Assembly: GCF_003034965.1 (NCBI RefSeq)
Contig: NZ_PZKE01000010.1
Coordinates: 62,001 to 126,000, forward strand
Length of the DNA: 64,000 nt
Direction: 5' to 3'
Source: Fuscovulum blasticum DSM 2131
Lineage (GTDB): Bacteria; Pseudomonadota; Alphaproteobacteria; Rhodobacterales; Rhodobacteraceae
The notes beneath the pieces are model-generated. The model worked only from the letters and a program-made list of their open reading frames with translations, was not told the origin of the DNA and did not search any database. How positions within the stretch are numbered: position 1 is the stretch's first letter; each line of letters starts with the position of its first letter. Of this stretch, positions 17,033-25,686 are shown in pieces. The translations under genes and the position numbers were made by a program.

Positions 17033-18967
17033 TCAGTCTGCGGTCATGTTCCAGGTGAACCAGGTCGTGTCATGCACGGTTTCCGCATCGCGCAGCACCC
17101 CGGCAACCGCGTCCGGCGGAACCACCGCCCCGCTGCGCCGGTGCGTCCATTCCAGCCGCATCGCGCCCGTGTCCGTCGCTTGCCCGGCAAAGTCGAAACG
17201 GAAGGCCGGGTTCTCCAGATGCACCTCGGGCGGCGGGTTGAAATCGAACCCCGCACCCGTGATCCGCACCACATGATGAAACACCGCCGGCCCGCCGCTT
17301 TGCATCGGCAAGACCCGGGGCCCGGGCTGCCGGTCCGGCAGGTTTGACGCGAAATCCTCGGCCGCGAAGGGGAAATCCTGATCCAGCCCGTCCGTGCGCA
17401 ACGCCAGTCTGGGCAACCAGTAGCTTTCCTCCATCACCAGCCGGTTCTGTGGCCGGTCATCGGTCATGGCAATCGGATCCCGCAGGATCAGGCCGGGATA
17501 GCGGTTCTGGTAGAACTCCAGATAATCGGTCTCGATCCGGCCGCGGGGCGAGGTGGCCCAGCGTTGCCGCATCGAATCCGCCGCCCCGCCGCGATAGACC
17601 GATGTGACGGTCAGGAACACCCCCGCAAAGGTGAAGTGATAGCTTTCCGTCACATCGGTGGACCAGGCGGTTTCCGCCGTGACCGGAATCGGCTCCAGCA
17701 CCCGCTGCCCGGCCCCGGCCAGCGGCAGCGCCCAGGCATATTCGGGCGGGGCCATGGTGGCAAAATCGCCGCCCTGATGCGATCCGGTCGGGTCCACCCA
17801 ATAGGCCCGGCCCTTCACCATGATCCGCACGATGGCATGGTCAAAGGCCCCCAGCATGGGCACCTCTGCCGGCAGCGCCGCGCCATTGTCGATGTCGGTC
17901 AGCGCCACCTGCGCCTCAACCCCCAGCCGCCGCAGCATCACCACCAGCAGCAGCGCCTTGTCCTTGCAATCGCCAAAGCCCGAGGTGATCACCTCTGCCG
18001 GCTTGCGCGCAACAATTCCGCCCGCCCCGATCGAAAGCGAGACATAGCGCAATTCGTCCTGCACCAGCCGCAGCGCCGCAATGGCCCGCGTCTCGGGGCC
18101 GGAATTCGCCGCCGCAATCGCGGCAACCTTCGCGTCCCATTCCGGCGTCAGCGGATAGTCGGCGCCATAGCGGGGCGTCAGCGCCGCCGACAGCGGCCCC
18201 CAGTCCGGGTCGGCGCTCAGCCGCAGATAGGCGGTCGGGTCGTCCTGCGGCGGCACCGCCTCTTCGGCACGGGGCGGCACATGGCCCAGCCGCTGCCATT
18301 CCTGGCGCACCGTGCCATCCGGTCCGGGGCCTTCGGCATGGCTCACCCGGTCCGGCAACGCGCCCAGGGTCATGGGCCAGTCCTTCGGCCAGAACACCAC
18401 CGTGCGCGTCAGCACCACCGGCACATTCCATTCCATCACGGCAAAGACTGCGCGTTCCCCCGCCCCCACCATCGGCTTCATCTCGCGCAGGCTGGCGTAA
18501 TCGACAATATCGCCCACCCGCAGGTCGGGCACCTGCAGATAGGCCGTCAGCGATCCGTCCAGGATCCCCTCCTCCAGCCGCTGTTCGCGGCGGAACACCT
18601 CGGGCGTCACCTTGTCGATCAAGTCGATCTCGCGCCCGTCGCGCAGGATCTTCAGCCGGGTCAGCGTCATGCGGTCAAAGGCCGGGTCATAGTCGAAGCT
18701 GATCGTCGCCGCCTCTTCCAGCCCGGCCCGGTCGGTGACCTGCATCACCGTGCGGGCATAGGAATGGCGCTCCTCGCCCACGAACATGACCTGATAGTCG
18801 CTGAGGATGTAATGCACCCCGTCCTGCGCCTCGGCTTTCAGACGGGCATCGTCGGCCGGCAGGGGCAGGTCTTCCACCCAGTCCGGCTCGGGGCCAAGGG
18901 CAAAGCCCTGTGCCCAGGCGGGCGCCGCAAGGCACAGAAACAGGGCAAACCTCAACAGGTGCAACAT
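17033..18967 (-). CDS. Secreted DUF3857/transglutaminase-like protein
   Basis: A 644-residue protein with a signal peptide ending A-W-A-Q-G near 20. The N-terminal half matches DUF3857. The centre has a transglutaminase-like triad: G-F-G-D-C-K-D-K-A-L with Cys at about 334, then A-F-D-H-A-I-V and Y-W-V-D-P-T carrying the His and Asp. A beta-rich C-terminal domain follows. It is probably a periplasmic protease or cross-linking enzyme; no substrate is evident. Divergent from the sigma factor gene. Confidence 0.85.
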   Translation of the reverse strand: MLHLLRFALFLCLAAPAWAQGFALGPEPDWVEDLPLPADDARLKAEAQDGVHYILSDYQVMFVGEERHSYARTVMQVTDRAGLEEAATISFDYDPAFDRMTLTRLKILRDGREIDLIDKVTPEVFRREQRLEEGILDGSLTAYLQVPDLRVGDIVDYASLREMKPMVGAGERAVFAVMEWNVPVVLTRTVVFWPKDWPMTLGALPDRVSHAEGPGPDGTVRQEWQRLGHVPPRAEEAVPPQDDPTAYLRLSADPDWGPLSAALTPRYGADYPLTPEWDAKVAAIAAANSGPETRAIAALRLVQDELRYVSLSIGAGGIVARKPAEVITSGFGDCKDKALLLVVMLRRLGVEAQVALTDIDNGAALPAEVPMLGAFDHAIVRIMVKGRAYWVDPTGSHQGGDFATMAPPEYAWALPLAGAGQRVLEPIPVTAETAWSTDVTESYHFTFAGVFLTVTSVYRGGAADSMRQRWATSPRGRIETDYLEFYQNRYPGLILRDPIAMTDDRPQNRLVMEESYWLPRLALRTDGLDQDFPFAAEDFASNLPDRQPGPRVLPMQSGGPAVFHHVVRITGAGFDFNPPPEVHLENPAFRFDFAGQATDTGAMRLEWTHRRSGAVVPPDAVAGVLRDAETVHDTTWFTWNMTAD

Positions 18968-19064
18968 GGCGCTCTCCGCAATCGCACGAACCCTAGGTCA
19001 CGCCTCGGGGCCGGGCAAGCGCCGCCCCCAAGGATTGCGGCCCGGCCCGCGTCCAATTAGCGTC

Positions 19065-19607
19065 ATGCTGATGGATACGCCCGATGAAACCCTGGCCCAA
19101 GCCGCCAATGGCGGCGACCGCGCGGCCTTTGCCACGCTGGTCGGCCGGCATTACGACCGAATCCTGGGCCTTGCCTTCCGCCTGACCGGCAACCGGACCG
19201 AGGCCGAGGATCTGGCGCAGGACATCTGCGCCGCCCTGCCCGCCAAGCTGCGCCAGTTCCGCGCCGAGGCGCGGTTCACCACCTGGCTTTACCGCATCGT
19301 GGTGAATGCCACCCATGACCTGCGGCGCCGTCAGGCCACCCGGGCCCGGGCCGCCGATGGCTGGGGCGATTGGGAAATCGCCCGCCAGGACGAAATCGCC
19401 ACCGAGCGTGAGGCGCAGGACTGGCTGGCCGCCGCCATGGCCCGCCTGTCGCCCGAACTGCGCGACACGGTGGCGCTGGTGCTGGGCGAAGAGATGACCC
19501 AGGCCGAGGCCGGCGCGGTTCTGGGGGTCAGCGAAGGCACCATCGCCTGGCGCATGTCCGAGGTGAAGAAACGGCTGCGTGCGATGGCCGCGGAGGAAGC
19601 GAAATGA
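19065..19607 (+). CDS. ECF-type RNA polymerase sigma factor
   Basis: A 180-residue sigma-70 family factor of the extracytoplasmic type. Region 2 includes L-T-G-N-R-T-E-A-E-D-L-A-Q-D and R-F-T-T-W-L-Y-R-I-V-V-N; region 4 has the E-M-T-Q-A-E-A-G-A-V-L-G-V-S-E-G-T helix-turn-helix. An alternative ATG two codons later is possible. Its stop overlaps the start of the next gene (ATGA), so the neighbouring membrane-anchored protein is the likely regulator of this sigma factor. Confidence 0.9.
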   Translation: MLMDTPDETLAQAANGGDRAAFATLVGRHYDRILGLAFRLTGNRTEAEDLAQDICAALPAKLRQFRAEARFTTWLYRIVVNATHDLRRRQATRARAADGWGDWEIARQDEIATEREAQDWLAAAMARLSPELRDTVALVLGEEMTQAEAGAVLGVSEGTIAWRMSEVKKRLRAMAAEEAK

Positions 19608-21643
19608 CCGACGACCGCGATCCGCTTGACCTGTTGAAAGCTGGCCTGAAGGCCGCCCCGCCACCGCCCGATCCGGCGGCCCGCGCCCGCGCGCTGGCGC
19701 TGGCCATGGAAAATTTCGACCGGCTCCAAGATTCGACCGAAGCCGCACGTCCCAAGGAAGACCGCCCCCCGCAGGCGGGTTTCCTGAACGGAGTGCGTTC
19801 CATGCTGAACTTCCTGACCACCCGCCCCGCCCTTGCCGCCACCACCTCGGTCGCGGCGCTGATCGTGGGCGTGGCCGTGCTGTTGCCGGTCGCGCAGAAA
19901 CTGCCCGTGGCCCCCGGCCAGCCCCCGCTGGCAACCCCCGCCGCCGCGCCGCAACCGCCGCTGCCCGAAGCCTCGTCCCTGGCGCAGGCCGCGCCGCCTG
20001 CCCCCGACACCCCAGTCGCGACCGGCACGGTCGAGGTGCCCTATCCCGCCCCTGCCGAAGCCGCGCCCAAGGTTGTCGTGGACATGCCTGAGGCCGAAGC
20101 CGCCGCCCCGGCGGCCGATGCGACGCTGGACTATCTGGCCGAAGCCTCCCCCCGCCTGCGCCGCGAGGCCCCCGCAGGCGGCGCAGAAATCTTGCCGGAA
20201 GTGGTGGCCGCCCCCTCGGTCGAACCGATGGCCCTGCCCCAGCTTGACCCGAACACCGAAGCCTATGCCACTGCCGAGGCGAACCCCGTCAAGGTCACGG
20301 CGGAAGAGCCGGTTTCCACCTTCTCGACCGATGTCGATACCGCCTCCTACGCGCTGGTGCGGTCCACCCTGAACCTTGGGGTGATGCCGACCCCCGATCA
20401 GGTGCGCGTCGAGGAAATGGTCAACTACTTCCCCTACGCCTACCCCGCGCCCGAGGCGGGGCAGGCCTTCCGCACCACCGTTTCCGTGATGCCGACGCCG
20501 TGGAACGAAGGCACCCGTCTGGTCACCATCGGGCTGCAGGGCGCCCTGCCCGCCATTGCCGACCGTCCGCCGCTGAACCTTGTCTTCCTGATCGACACTT
20601 CCGGTTCGATGGAAGACCCCATGAAGCTGGGCCTGCTGAAACAGTCGCTGGCGCTGATGCTGCCCGAACTGCGCCCCGACGATCAGGTCGCGCTGGTGGC
20701 CTATGCCGGGTCGGCCGGCGAAGTGCTGCCGCCCACGCGCGCGGCAGAGAAGGACAAGATCCTGGCCGCGCTGGACAGCCTGGCCGCCGGCGGCTCGACC
20801 GCGGGGGCAGAGGGCATCGAACTGGCCTACAAGGTGGCCGCCGGCATGACGGCGCAAGGTGAGGTCAGCCGCGTGCTGCTGGCAACCGACGGCGATTTCA
20901 ACGTCGGCCTGTCCGACCCCGCCGCGCTGGAAACCTTCATCGCCCGCAAGCGTGACGAAGGCATCTATCTTTCCGTCCTTGGCTTCGGCCGCGGCAATCT
21001 GGACGATGCCACGATGCAGGCGCTGGCCCAGAACGGCAACGGAACCGCCTCCTACATCGACACCCTGGCCGAAGCGCGAAAAGTGCTGGTCGACCAGCTC
21101 AGCGGGGCCCTTTTCCCCATTGCAGATGATGTGAAAGTGCAAGTCGAATGGAACCCGGCGCAGGTCGCCGAATACCGGCTGATCGGCTATGAGACCCGCG
21201 CCCTGAAGCGCGAGGACTTCAACAACGACAAGGTGGACGCCGGCGAGATCGGCGCCGGGTTGCAGGTGACGGCGATCTACGAAATCACCGCGCCCGGATC
21301 GAAGGCACTGAAGAACGATCCGCTTCGCTATGGCGCGGCCCCGGCAGCGGACGGCACGGCCGATGAACTGGGCTTCCTGCGCCTGCGCTGGAAAGCCCCC
21401 GGCGCAAGCGAAAGCCAACTGACCGAAACCGCGATCACCGGCCGGGAACAGGCCACCGACGACACCCGCTTTGCCGCCGCCATCGCCGGCTTCGGCCAGA
21501 TCCTGCAGGATTCGGTCTATCTGGGTGATTGGGGCTGGGATCAGGCCATCGCGCTGGCCCTGGACGCGCGCGGCGACGATCCCTTCGGCTACCGGATCGA
21601 GGCGGTCAACCTGATGCGCCTTGCCCAAAGCCTGGACCGCTGA
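19604..21643 (+). CDS. Membrane-anchored von Willebrand A protein, probable anti-sigma partner
   Basis: A 679-residue protein. A cytoplasmic N-terminus of about 75 residues precedes one membrane segment (about 76-98), a Pro/Ala-rich linker, a YfbK-type N-terminal domain (F-S-T-D-V-D-T-A-S-Y-A), and a von Willebrand A domain with the metal site D-T-S-G-S at 331-335. The C-terminal part resembles DUF3520. Translational coupling to the ECF sigma gene, plus the cytoplasmic stub, suggests that the N-terminus holds the sigma factor; this role is inferred. Confidence 0.85.
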   Translation: MTDDRDPLDLLKAGLKAAPPPPDPAARARALALAMENFDRLQDSTEAARPKEDRPPQAGFLNGVRSMLNFLTTRPALAATTSVAALIVGVAVLLPVAQKLPVAPGQPPLATPAAAPQPPLPEASSLAQAAPPAPDTPVATGTVEVPYPAPAEAAPKVVVDMPEAEAAAPAADATLDYLAEASPRLRREAPAGGAEILPEVVAAPSVEPMALPQLDPNTEAYATAEANPVKVTAEEPVSTFSTDVDTASYALVRSTLNLGVMPTPDQVRVEEMVNYFPYAYPAPEAGQAFRTTVSVMPTPWNEGTRLVTIGLQGALPAIADRPPLNLVFLIDTSGSMEDPMKLGLLKQSLALMLPELRPDDQVALVAYAGSAGEVLPPTRAAEKDKILAALDSLAAGGSTAGAEGIELAYKVAAGMTAQGEVSRVLLATDGDFNVGLSDPAALETFIARKRDEGIYLSVLGFGRGNLDDATMQALAQNGNGTASYIDTLAEARKVLVDQLSGALFPIADDVKVQVEWNPAQVAEYRLIGYETRALKREDFNNDKVDAGEIGAGLQVTAIYEITAPGSKALKNDPLRYGAAPAADGTADELGFLRLRWKAPGASESQLTETAITGREQATDDTRFAAAIAGFGQILQDSVYLGDWGWDQAIALALDARGDDPFGYRIEAVNLMRLAQSLDR

Positions 21644-21669
21644 TCCGGGCCGGGCAGGCCACAAGACAA

Positions 21670-21697
21670 AGGGCGCGCCGGTCCCCCGGCGCGCCCT
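21670..21697. terminator. Bidirectional terminator
   Basis: A perfect 12-base stem (AGGGCGCGCCGG / CCGGCGCGCCCT) with a 4-base loop, between the convergent genes ending at 21643 and 21720. Confidence 0.75.
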
Positions 21698-21719
21698 CCA
21701 ATCCTTGATGGCGTGAACC

Positions 21720-22193
21720 TCAGTTCACCGTTTCAACCTTGGCCTCAAGCGCCGGGGTCGTGGCGCCATCGGCACGGGCAATCTCGATCCGGCGCGGCTT
21801 CATCGCCTCGGGCACTTCGCGCACCAGGTCGATGTGCAGCATGCCATGCTCATGCACGGCGCCGGTCACGCGCACATGATCGGCCAGCGCGAAGCGGCGT
21901 TCAAAGGCCCGGGTGGCGATGCCACGGTGCAGGAAGCTGCGCTCGGCCTCGTCCGTGGCCTTGCGGGCGGTCACGTTCACGCTGCCATCCTTCACCTCGA
22001 CCGACAGTTCGTCGGGGGTGAAGCCGGCCACCGCGATCGAGATCCGATAGGAATTCTCGGCGGTCTTTTCGATGTTGTAGGGCGGATAGGCGGGCGGGGT
22101 CAGGTCGGAACTCAGAACCCGGTCCATCAGGTCGGCCACACGGTCGAAACCAACGGTGGCACGGTAAAGCGGGGCGAAGTCGAAGCTGCGCAT
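21720..22193 (-). CDS. ibpA: Small heat shock protein (Hsp20/IbpA-like)
   Basis: A 157-residue alpha-crystallin-type chaperone that holds unfolded proteins. It starts M-R-S-F-D-F-A-P-L-Y-R, as IbpA proteins do, and has the Hsp20 core Y-N-I-E-K-T, V-A-G-F and F-L-H-R-G-I-A-T-R-A-F-E-R-R-F. The second ATG is chosen: GGAGG sits six bases before it, while it abuts the first ATG. The gene is preceded by a ROSE-like RNA hairpin and a heat-shock-type promoter. Confidence 0.93.
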   Translation of the reverse strand: MRSFDFAPLYRATVGFDRVADLMDRVLSSDLTPPAYPPYNIEKTAENSYRISIAVAGFTPDELSVEVKDGSVNVTARKATDEAERSFLHRGIATRAFERRFALADHVRVTGAVHEHGMLHIDLVREVPEAMKPRRIEIARADGATTPALEAKVETVN

Positions 22194-22196
22194 GAT

Positions 22197-22252
22197 CATC
22201 CTCCGAAAAGCGATGCGTCGTTCATGTTGCCCGCCCCATCATGGGGCCGGGC
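22197..22252 (-). promoter_or_regulatory. ROSE-like RNA thermometer in the hsp20 leader
   Basis: On the minus strand the last hairpin is CATCGCT-TTTCGG-AGGATG (22215 to 22197). Six base pairs form with one bulged G, so that U-C-(G)-C-U pairs with A-G-G-A of the ribosome binding site. This matches the U-Y-G-C-U/AGGA core of ROSE elements. A second strong hairpin (22229-22252, GCCC and GCCCCA arms with a bulged G) lies upstream, as in other ROSE leaders. Melting at high temperature would free the ribosome binding site. The fold is from reading, not calculation. Confidence 0.65.
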
Positions 22253-22290
22253 GGTTGCGCCAGACCCGTCATGGCGTCCGGCATCAGATC

Positions 22291-22319
22291 ATTTGGGAAC
22301 GCCCCCTGCCGCCGTCAAG
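22291..22319 (-). promoter_or_regulatory. Putative RpoH (sigma-32) promoter of hsp20
   Basis: Minus strand CTTGAC (22319-22314), 16 bases, CCCAAAT (22297-22291). This resembles the heat-shock pattern CTTGAA - spacer - CCCCAT. It would give a leader of about 90 bases, long enough to contain the hairpins at 22197-22252. Confidence 0.45.
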
Positions 22320-22338
22320 ACCCCCCTCACGGCCGCCG

Positions 22339-23139
22339 TCAGGGCGACAGGAACTTCGCCCCCGCCGCCGCATCGCCGCCCGAAATCACCCGCACCCCCG
22401 GCGTCGCCTTCGGCGCGTCCTCCGCCTCCATTTCGGCCCGCAGCAGCGCCAGCGGCGCATCCAGCGGCACGGCCAGCGCCACCTTGCGGCCCTCCATCTC
22501 GGCCTTGGCGGAAATCACCGAAACCACCTTCTGCACCCCGTCGCGCAGCGCGAAGACCGGCGCCCCCGACGACCCGAAGTCGATGTCGCAACTCAGCACC
22601 ATGGCCTCGCGGAACTGGGTCAGCACCGTGCAGCCCTGCTGGATCGACGGTATCTCGGCCCGGTCCTTGGCATAGGACACCACGCTGACCCGGTCGCCGC
22701 TGCCCGGCTGCGCCGCCGTGGCAAAGGGCTGCAACTGCGGCAACAGGATCGGCTGGTCCAGCTCCAGCAGCGCCAGATCGTCGGCCACCCGGCTTAGGTC
22801 TTCCTGCGCCGAATAGGCATAGCCGGGATGGGTCAGCGACCGGCGCACCCCGCGATAGGCCTCGGCCCGACCATTGCGCCAACCGGCCTGAAAGGTGATG
22901 TCGCCATCCGCCATCCGGCTGCCGCTGGTCTTGTCATACAGGCAATGCGCCGCCGTCAGCACCAGTTGCGGCCCGATCAGCGCGCCGGTGCAGAAGGCAT
23001 GGTCCCCCAGCGTCAGCTTGCCCACCGCCTGCCAGCCCTTGACCGCATCGCCGGTGGTCAGCGCCACCAGCCCGCTGTCCTGCGCCGCAACGGGCAGGGC
23101 AAGGCACAGGCCAAGACCAAGAAACCAGCGTTTCACCAT
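22339..23139 (-). CDS. Secreted trypsin-like serine protease
   Basis: A 266-residue S1-family protein. A signal peptide ends near P-V-A-A-Q (20). The triad is visible as His65 in T-A-A-H-C, Asp121 in D-D-L-A-L-L and Ser191 in G-S-S-G-A-P. Cys50/Cys66 and Cys170/Cys184 could form disulfides. The start at 23139 gives a clean signal peptide; an upstream extension to 23217 is rejected. The usual G-D-S-G-G motif is G-S-S-G-A, so substrate preference may differ from trypsin. Confidence 0.87.
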   Translation of the reverse strand: MVKRWFLGLGLCLALPVAAQDSGLVALTTGDAVKGWQAVGKLTLGDHAFCTGALIGPQLVLTAAHCLYDKTSGSRMADGDITFQAGWRNGRAEAYRGVRRSLTHPGYAYSAQEDLSRVADDLALLELDQPILLPQLQPFATAAQPGSGDRVSVVSYAKDRAEIPSIQQGCTVLTQFREAMVLSCDIDFGSSGAPVFALRDGVQKVVSVISAKAEMEGRKVALAVPLDAPLALLRAEMEAEDAPKATPGVRVISGGDAAAGAKFLSP

Positions 23140-23232
23140 GCCACACACCCTTGCCTGCCCCGGCACCGAAGTCCGGCCTAGGCCGCAATTCGGGCCGTTT
23201 TGCGGCGCCTCGGTCAAGCGAAATCCGCGGTC

Positions 23233-24525
23233 TCAGCCCGGCCCCAGCGCACGCGGGCGCGGCCCGCCGGTCGCCCAGTCCAGCAGTTCCACCGTATGCA
23301 CCACCGGCACCGCCGTGCCCGACCCGATCTGCGTGATGCAGCCGATATTGCCTGCCGCAATGATGTCGGGCTTGCGCGCTTCCAGCGTGGCGACCTTGCG
23401 CGCCTTCAACTGGCCGCTGATCTCGGGCTGCAACAGGTTGTAGGTGCCGGCGCTGCCGCAGCACAGATGGCTGTCCGCCGGCTCCACCACCTCGAACCCC
23501 GCGCGTTTCAGCAGGTCTTTCGGCGCGGTCCTGATCTGCTGGCCGTGCTGCAACGAACAGGCCGAATGATAGGCGACCCGCACCCCCTTCGGCGCGCCTT
23601 CCGGCAGGCCCAGCCGGACCAGCACCTCGCTCACATCCGCCGCCAGCCCCGCCACCAGCGCCGCATCAGCGGCAAGCGCCGGATCGGTGCGGAACATGTG
23701 GCCATAGTCCTTGACCGTGGTGCCGCAGCCGCTGGTGTTGATGACAATGGCATCCAGCCCCCCGCCCCGGTACTCGGCCGCCCAGGTCCGGATGTTCGCC
23801 GCCGCGCTGGCATGGGCCCGCGCCTCCTGCCCCATGTGATGGGTCAGCGCCCCGCAGCAGCCCGCGCCCTGCGCCACCACCACCTCGCAGCCCAGCCGCC
23901 GCAGCAGGCGGATTGTGGCCTCGTTGATGTCCGGGTCCAGCGCTTTTTGCGCGCAGCCGGTCAACAGCGCCACCCGCATCCGCCGCGCAGCCGTGGCCGC
24001 AAACACCTGCGGCCGGTCGCTGTCACTCGCCGGCGGCACCCGCTTCGGCGCCAGCGCCAGCATGGCCCGCAACCGCGCATCCGGCATCAGCCGGGCAAAG
24101 GGCCGCGCCAGCACCGCCCCCCGCAGCATCAGCCGCAACCGCCCCGGATAGGGCAGCACCCGCGCCAACAACCCGCGCAGCAGCCGGTCCATCAGCGGCC
24201 GGCGATAGGTCTTTTCGACATGGGCGCGGGCGTGGTCGATCAGGTGCATGTAATGCACCCCCGACGGGCAGGTCGTCATGCAAGACAGGCAGGACAGGCA
24301 GCGGTCGATATGGCGCACCGTCTTTTCATCGGCGGGCCGGTCGTTTTCCAGCATGTCCTTGATCAGGTAGATCCGCCCCCGCGGGCTGTCCAGCTCGTCC
24401 CCCAGCACCTGATAGGTCGGGCAGGTGGCCGTGCAGAACCCGCAATGCACACAGGTCCGCAGGATCTCGTTCGCCCGCGCGATGGCGGGGTCGGCCAGTT
24501 GCGCCTCGGTGAAAGTCGTCTGCAT
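23233..24525 (-). CDS. glcF: Glycolate oxidase iron-sulfur subunit
   Basis: A 430-residue protein with two ferredoxin-type motifs: Cys25-28-31-35 and Cys76-79-82-86, each ending C-P. Two CCG-type domains follow (A-G-C-C-G-A-L and H-L-C-C-G-S-A-G-T-Y). It passes electrons from the GlcD/GlcE flavoprotein to the membrane quinone pool during glycolate oxidation to glyoxylate. The start overlaps the glcE stop by one base. Confidence 0.94.
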   Translation of the reverse strand: MQTTFTEAQLADPAIARANEILRTCVHCGFCTATCPTYQVLGDELDSPRGRIYLIKDMLENDRPADEKTVRHIDRCLSCLSCMTTCPSGVHYMHLIDHARAHVEKTYRRPLMDRLLRGLLARVLPYPGRLRLMLRGAVLARPFARLMPDARLRAMLALAPKRVPPASDSDRPQVFAATAARRMRVALLTGCAQKALDPDINEATIRLLRRLGCEVVVAQGAGCCGALTHHMGQEARAHASAAANIRTWAAEYRGGGLDAIVINTSGCGTTVKDYGHMFRTDPALAADAALVAGLAADVSEVLVRLGLPEGAPKGVRVAYHSACSLQHGQQIRTAPKDLLKRAGFEVVEPADSHLCCGSAGTYNLLQPEISGQLKARKVATLEARKPDIIAAGNIGCITQIGSGTAVPVVHTVELLDWATGGPRPRALGPG

Positions 24526-25625
24526 CAGCCAAGGCTCCCCGGATTCAGAATCCCGCGCGGGTCGAACTGCGCCTTCAGCCCCGCCTGCAAGGCCGCCACC
24601 TCGGGCGATACCGGCGGCAGCACCGGGCTGCTCTCCTCGCCGCGCAGCCGCGTTGCATGGCCCCGCGCCCCAAGGGCCGACCGGATCAGCGCCCCCTGCC
24701 CCTCGGGGCAGGCCAGCCACAAGAGCCCGCCGCCCCAGTCCCACAGCGCCTCATGCGGCACCCGGGCGGCGGCCAGCGCCTGCGGCACCGCCAGCGCCTC
24801 TCCTGGCACGCAGGAAATCCGCCATAGCGCCCCCGGCTTGCCGGCAAAGGCCGCAACATCCCGCACCCCCTGCCAGATCGCGGCGCTTTCCGCCGCCTCG
24901 GCCAGCCGCCAGTCCCCCGCGATCCGCGCGCGCACCTGCCCCGCCCGATAGGCGACGGATCCCGCCATCCCCTCGACCCGGATCAGCACCTGCCCGCCCG
25001 CATAGGCCGCCCCCGACACATCGAACGGCGACCCAAGCGCCGACCGCAGCGCCGCCAGCCCCGCCTCGGGCGAAAACCCCTCGCCCACCAGCGTCGTCTC
25101 GGCCTCGGGCACGGCCTGCACCTTGAAGGCCACCTCGGTCAGCACGCCAAGGCTGCCGCGCGACCCCGCCAGCAGCTTCACCAGATCATAGCCGGTGACG
25201 TTCTTCATCACCCGCCCGCCATTCGCGATCACCGCCCCCGTGCCATCCACACAGCGCAGCCCCAGCATCGCATCGCGGGCCGCCCCCGCCTGCACCCGGC
25301 GCGGGCCGCTGGCATTCTCGGCCGCCACGCCGCCCAGCGTCGACACGCCCGTCCGCCCCAGCAGCGCCCGCAGGTCGGGCGGCTCGAAGGCCAGCCGCTG
25401 CCGCTCGGCCGCCAGCACCGCCTGCACCTCGGCCAAGGGCGTGCCGGCCCCCGCCACCAGCGTCAGCGCGCCCGGCTCATAAAGCCGCACGCCCGACAGG
25501 CCGCCCGTCTCCAGCACCGCGCCCGCCACAGCCTGGCCCCGCGTGCCACCGCCCCGCACCGCGACCGGCGCGGTCGCCGCCCGGATTGCCTCTGCCAGTT
25601 CCGCCTCAGTGCAAGGCCGCATCAT
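24525..25625 (-). CDS. glcE: Glycolate oxidase FAD-binding subunit
   Basis: A 366-residue protein of the FAD/FMN oxidoreductase family. It has V-A-V-R-G-G-G-T, T-L-G-G-V-A-A-E-N-A-S-G-P-R-R and V-M-K-N-V-T-G-Y-D-L-V-K-L, all typical of GlcE. It forms the glycolate oxidase complex with GlcD and GlcF and sits between them. Confidence 0.93.
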   Translation of the reverse strand: MMRPCTEAELAEAIRAATAPVAVRGGGTRGQAVAGAVLETGGLSGVRLYEPGALTLVAGAGTPLAEVQAVLAAERQRLAFEPPDLRALLGRTGVSTLGGVAAENASGPRRVQAGAARDAMLGLRCVDGTGAVIANGGRVMKNVTGYDLVKLLAGSRGSLGVLTEVAFKVQAVPEAETTLVGEGFSPEAGLAALRSALGSPFDVSGAAYAGGQVLIRVEGMAGSVAYRAGQVRARIAGDWRLAEAAESAAIWQGVRDVAAFAGKPGALWRISCVPGEALAVPQALAAARVPHEALWDWGGGLLWLACPEGQGALIRSALGARGHATRLRGEESSPVLPPVSPEVAALQAGLKAQFDPRGILNPGSLG

Positions 25626-25642
25626 CCACTCATTTTCTGTCT

Positions 25643-25683
25643 GAAAATATCCTCGGGGGTCCGGGGGCAGACGGCCCCCGGCG
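25643..25683. repeat. Intergenic palindromic element between glcD and glcE
   Basis: The 61-base gap holds GAAAATATCCTCGGGGGTCC followed by the inverted repeat CCGGGGGC-agacg-GCCCCCGG (25661-25681). It resembles a short repetitive intergenic sequence that I believe is common in Rhodobacterales genomes. The hairpin could also reduce or stabilise read-through from glcD into glcE. There is only one copy in this window. Confidence 0.45.
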
Positions 25684-25686
25684 CTG

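Noticed and set aside
17564-19060. A 498-codon plus frame opposite the transglutaminase-like gene
   Set aside because: No domain or ribosome binding site; the minus strand encodes a signal peptide and catalytic triad.
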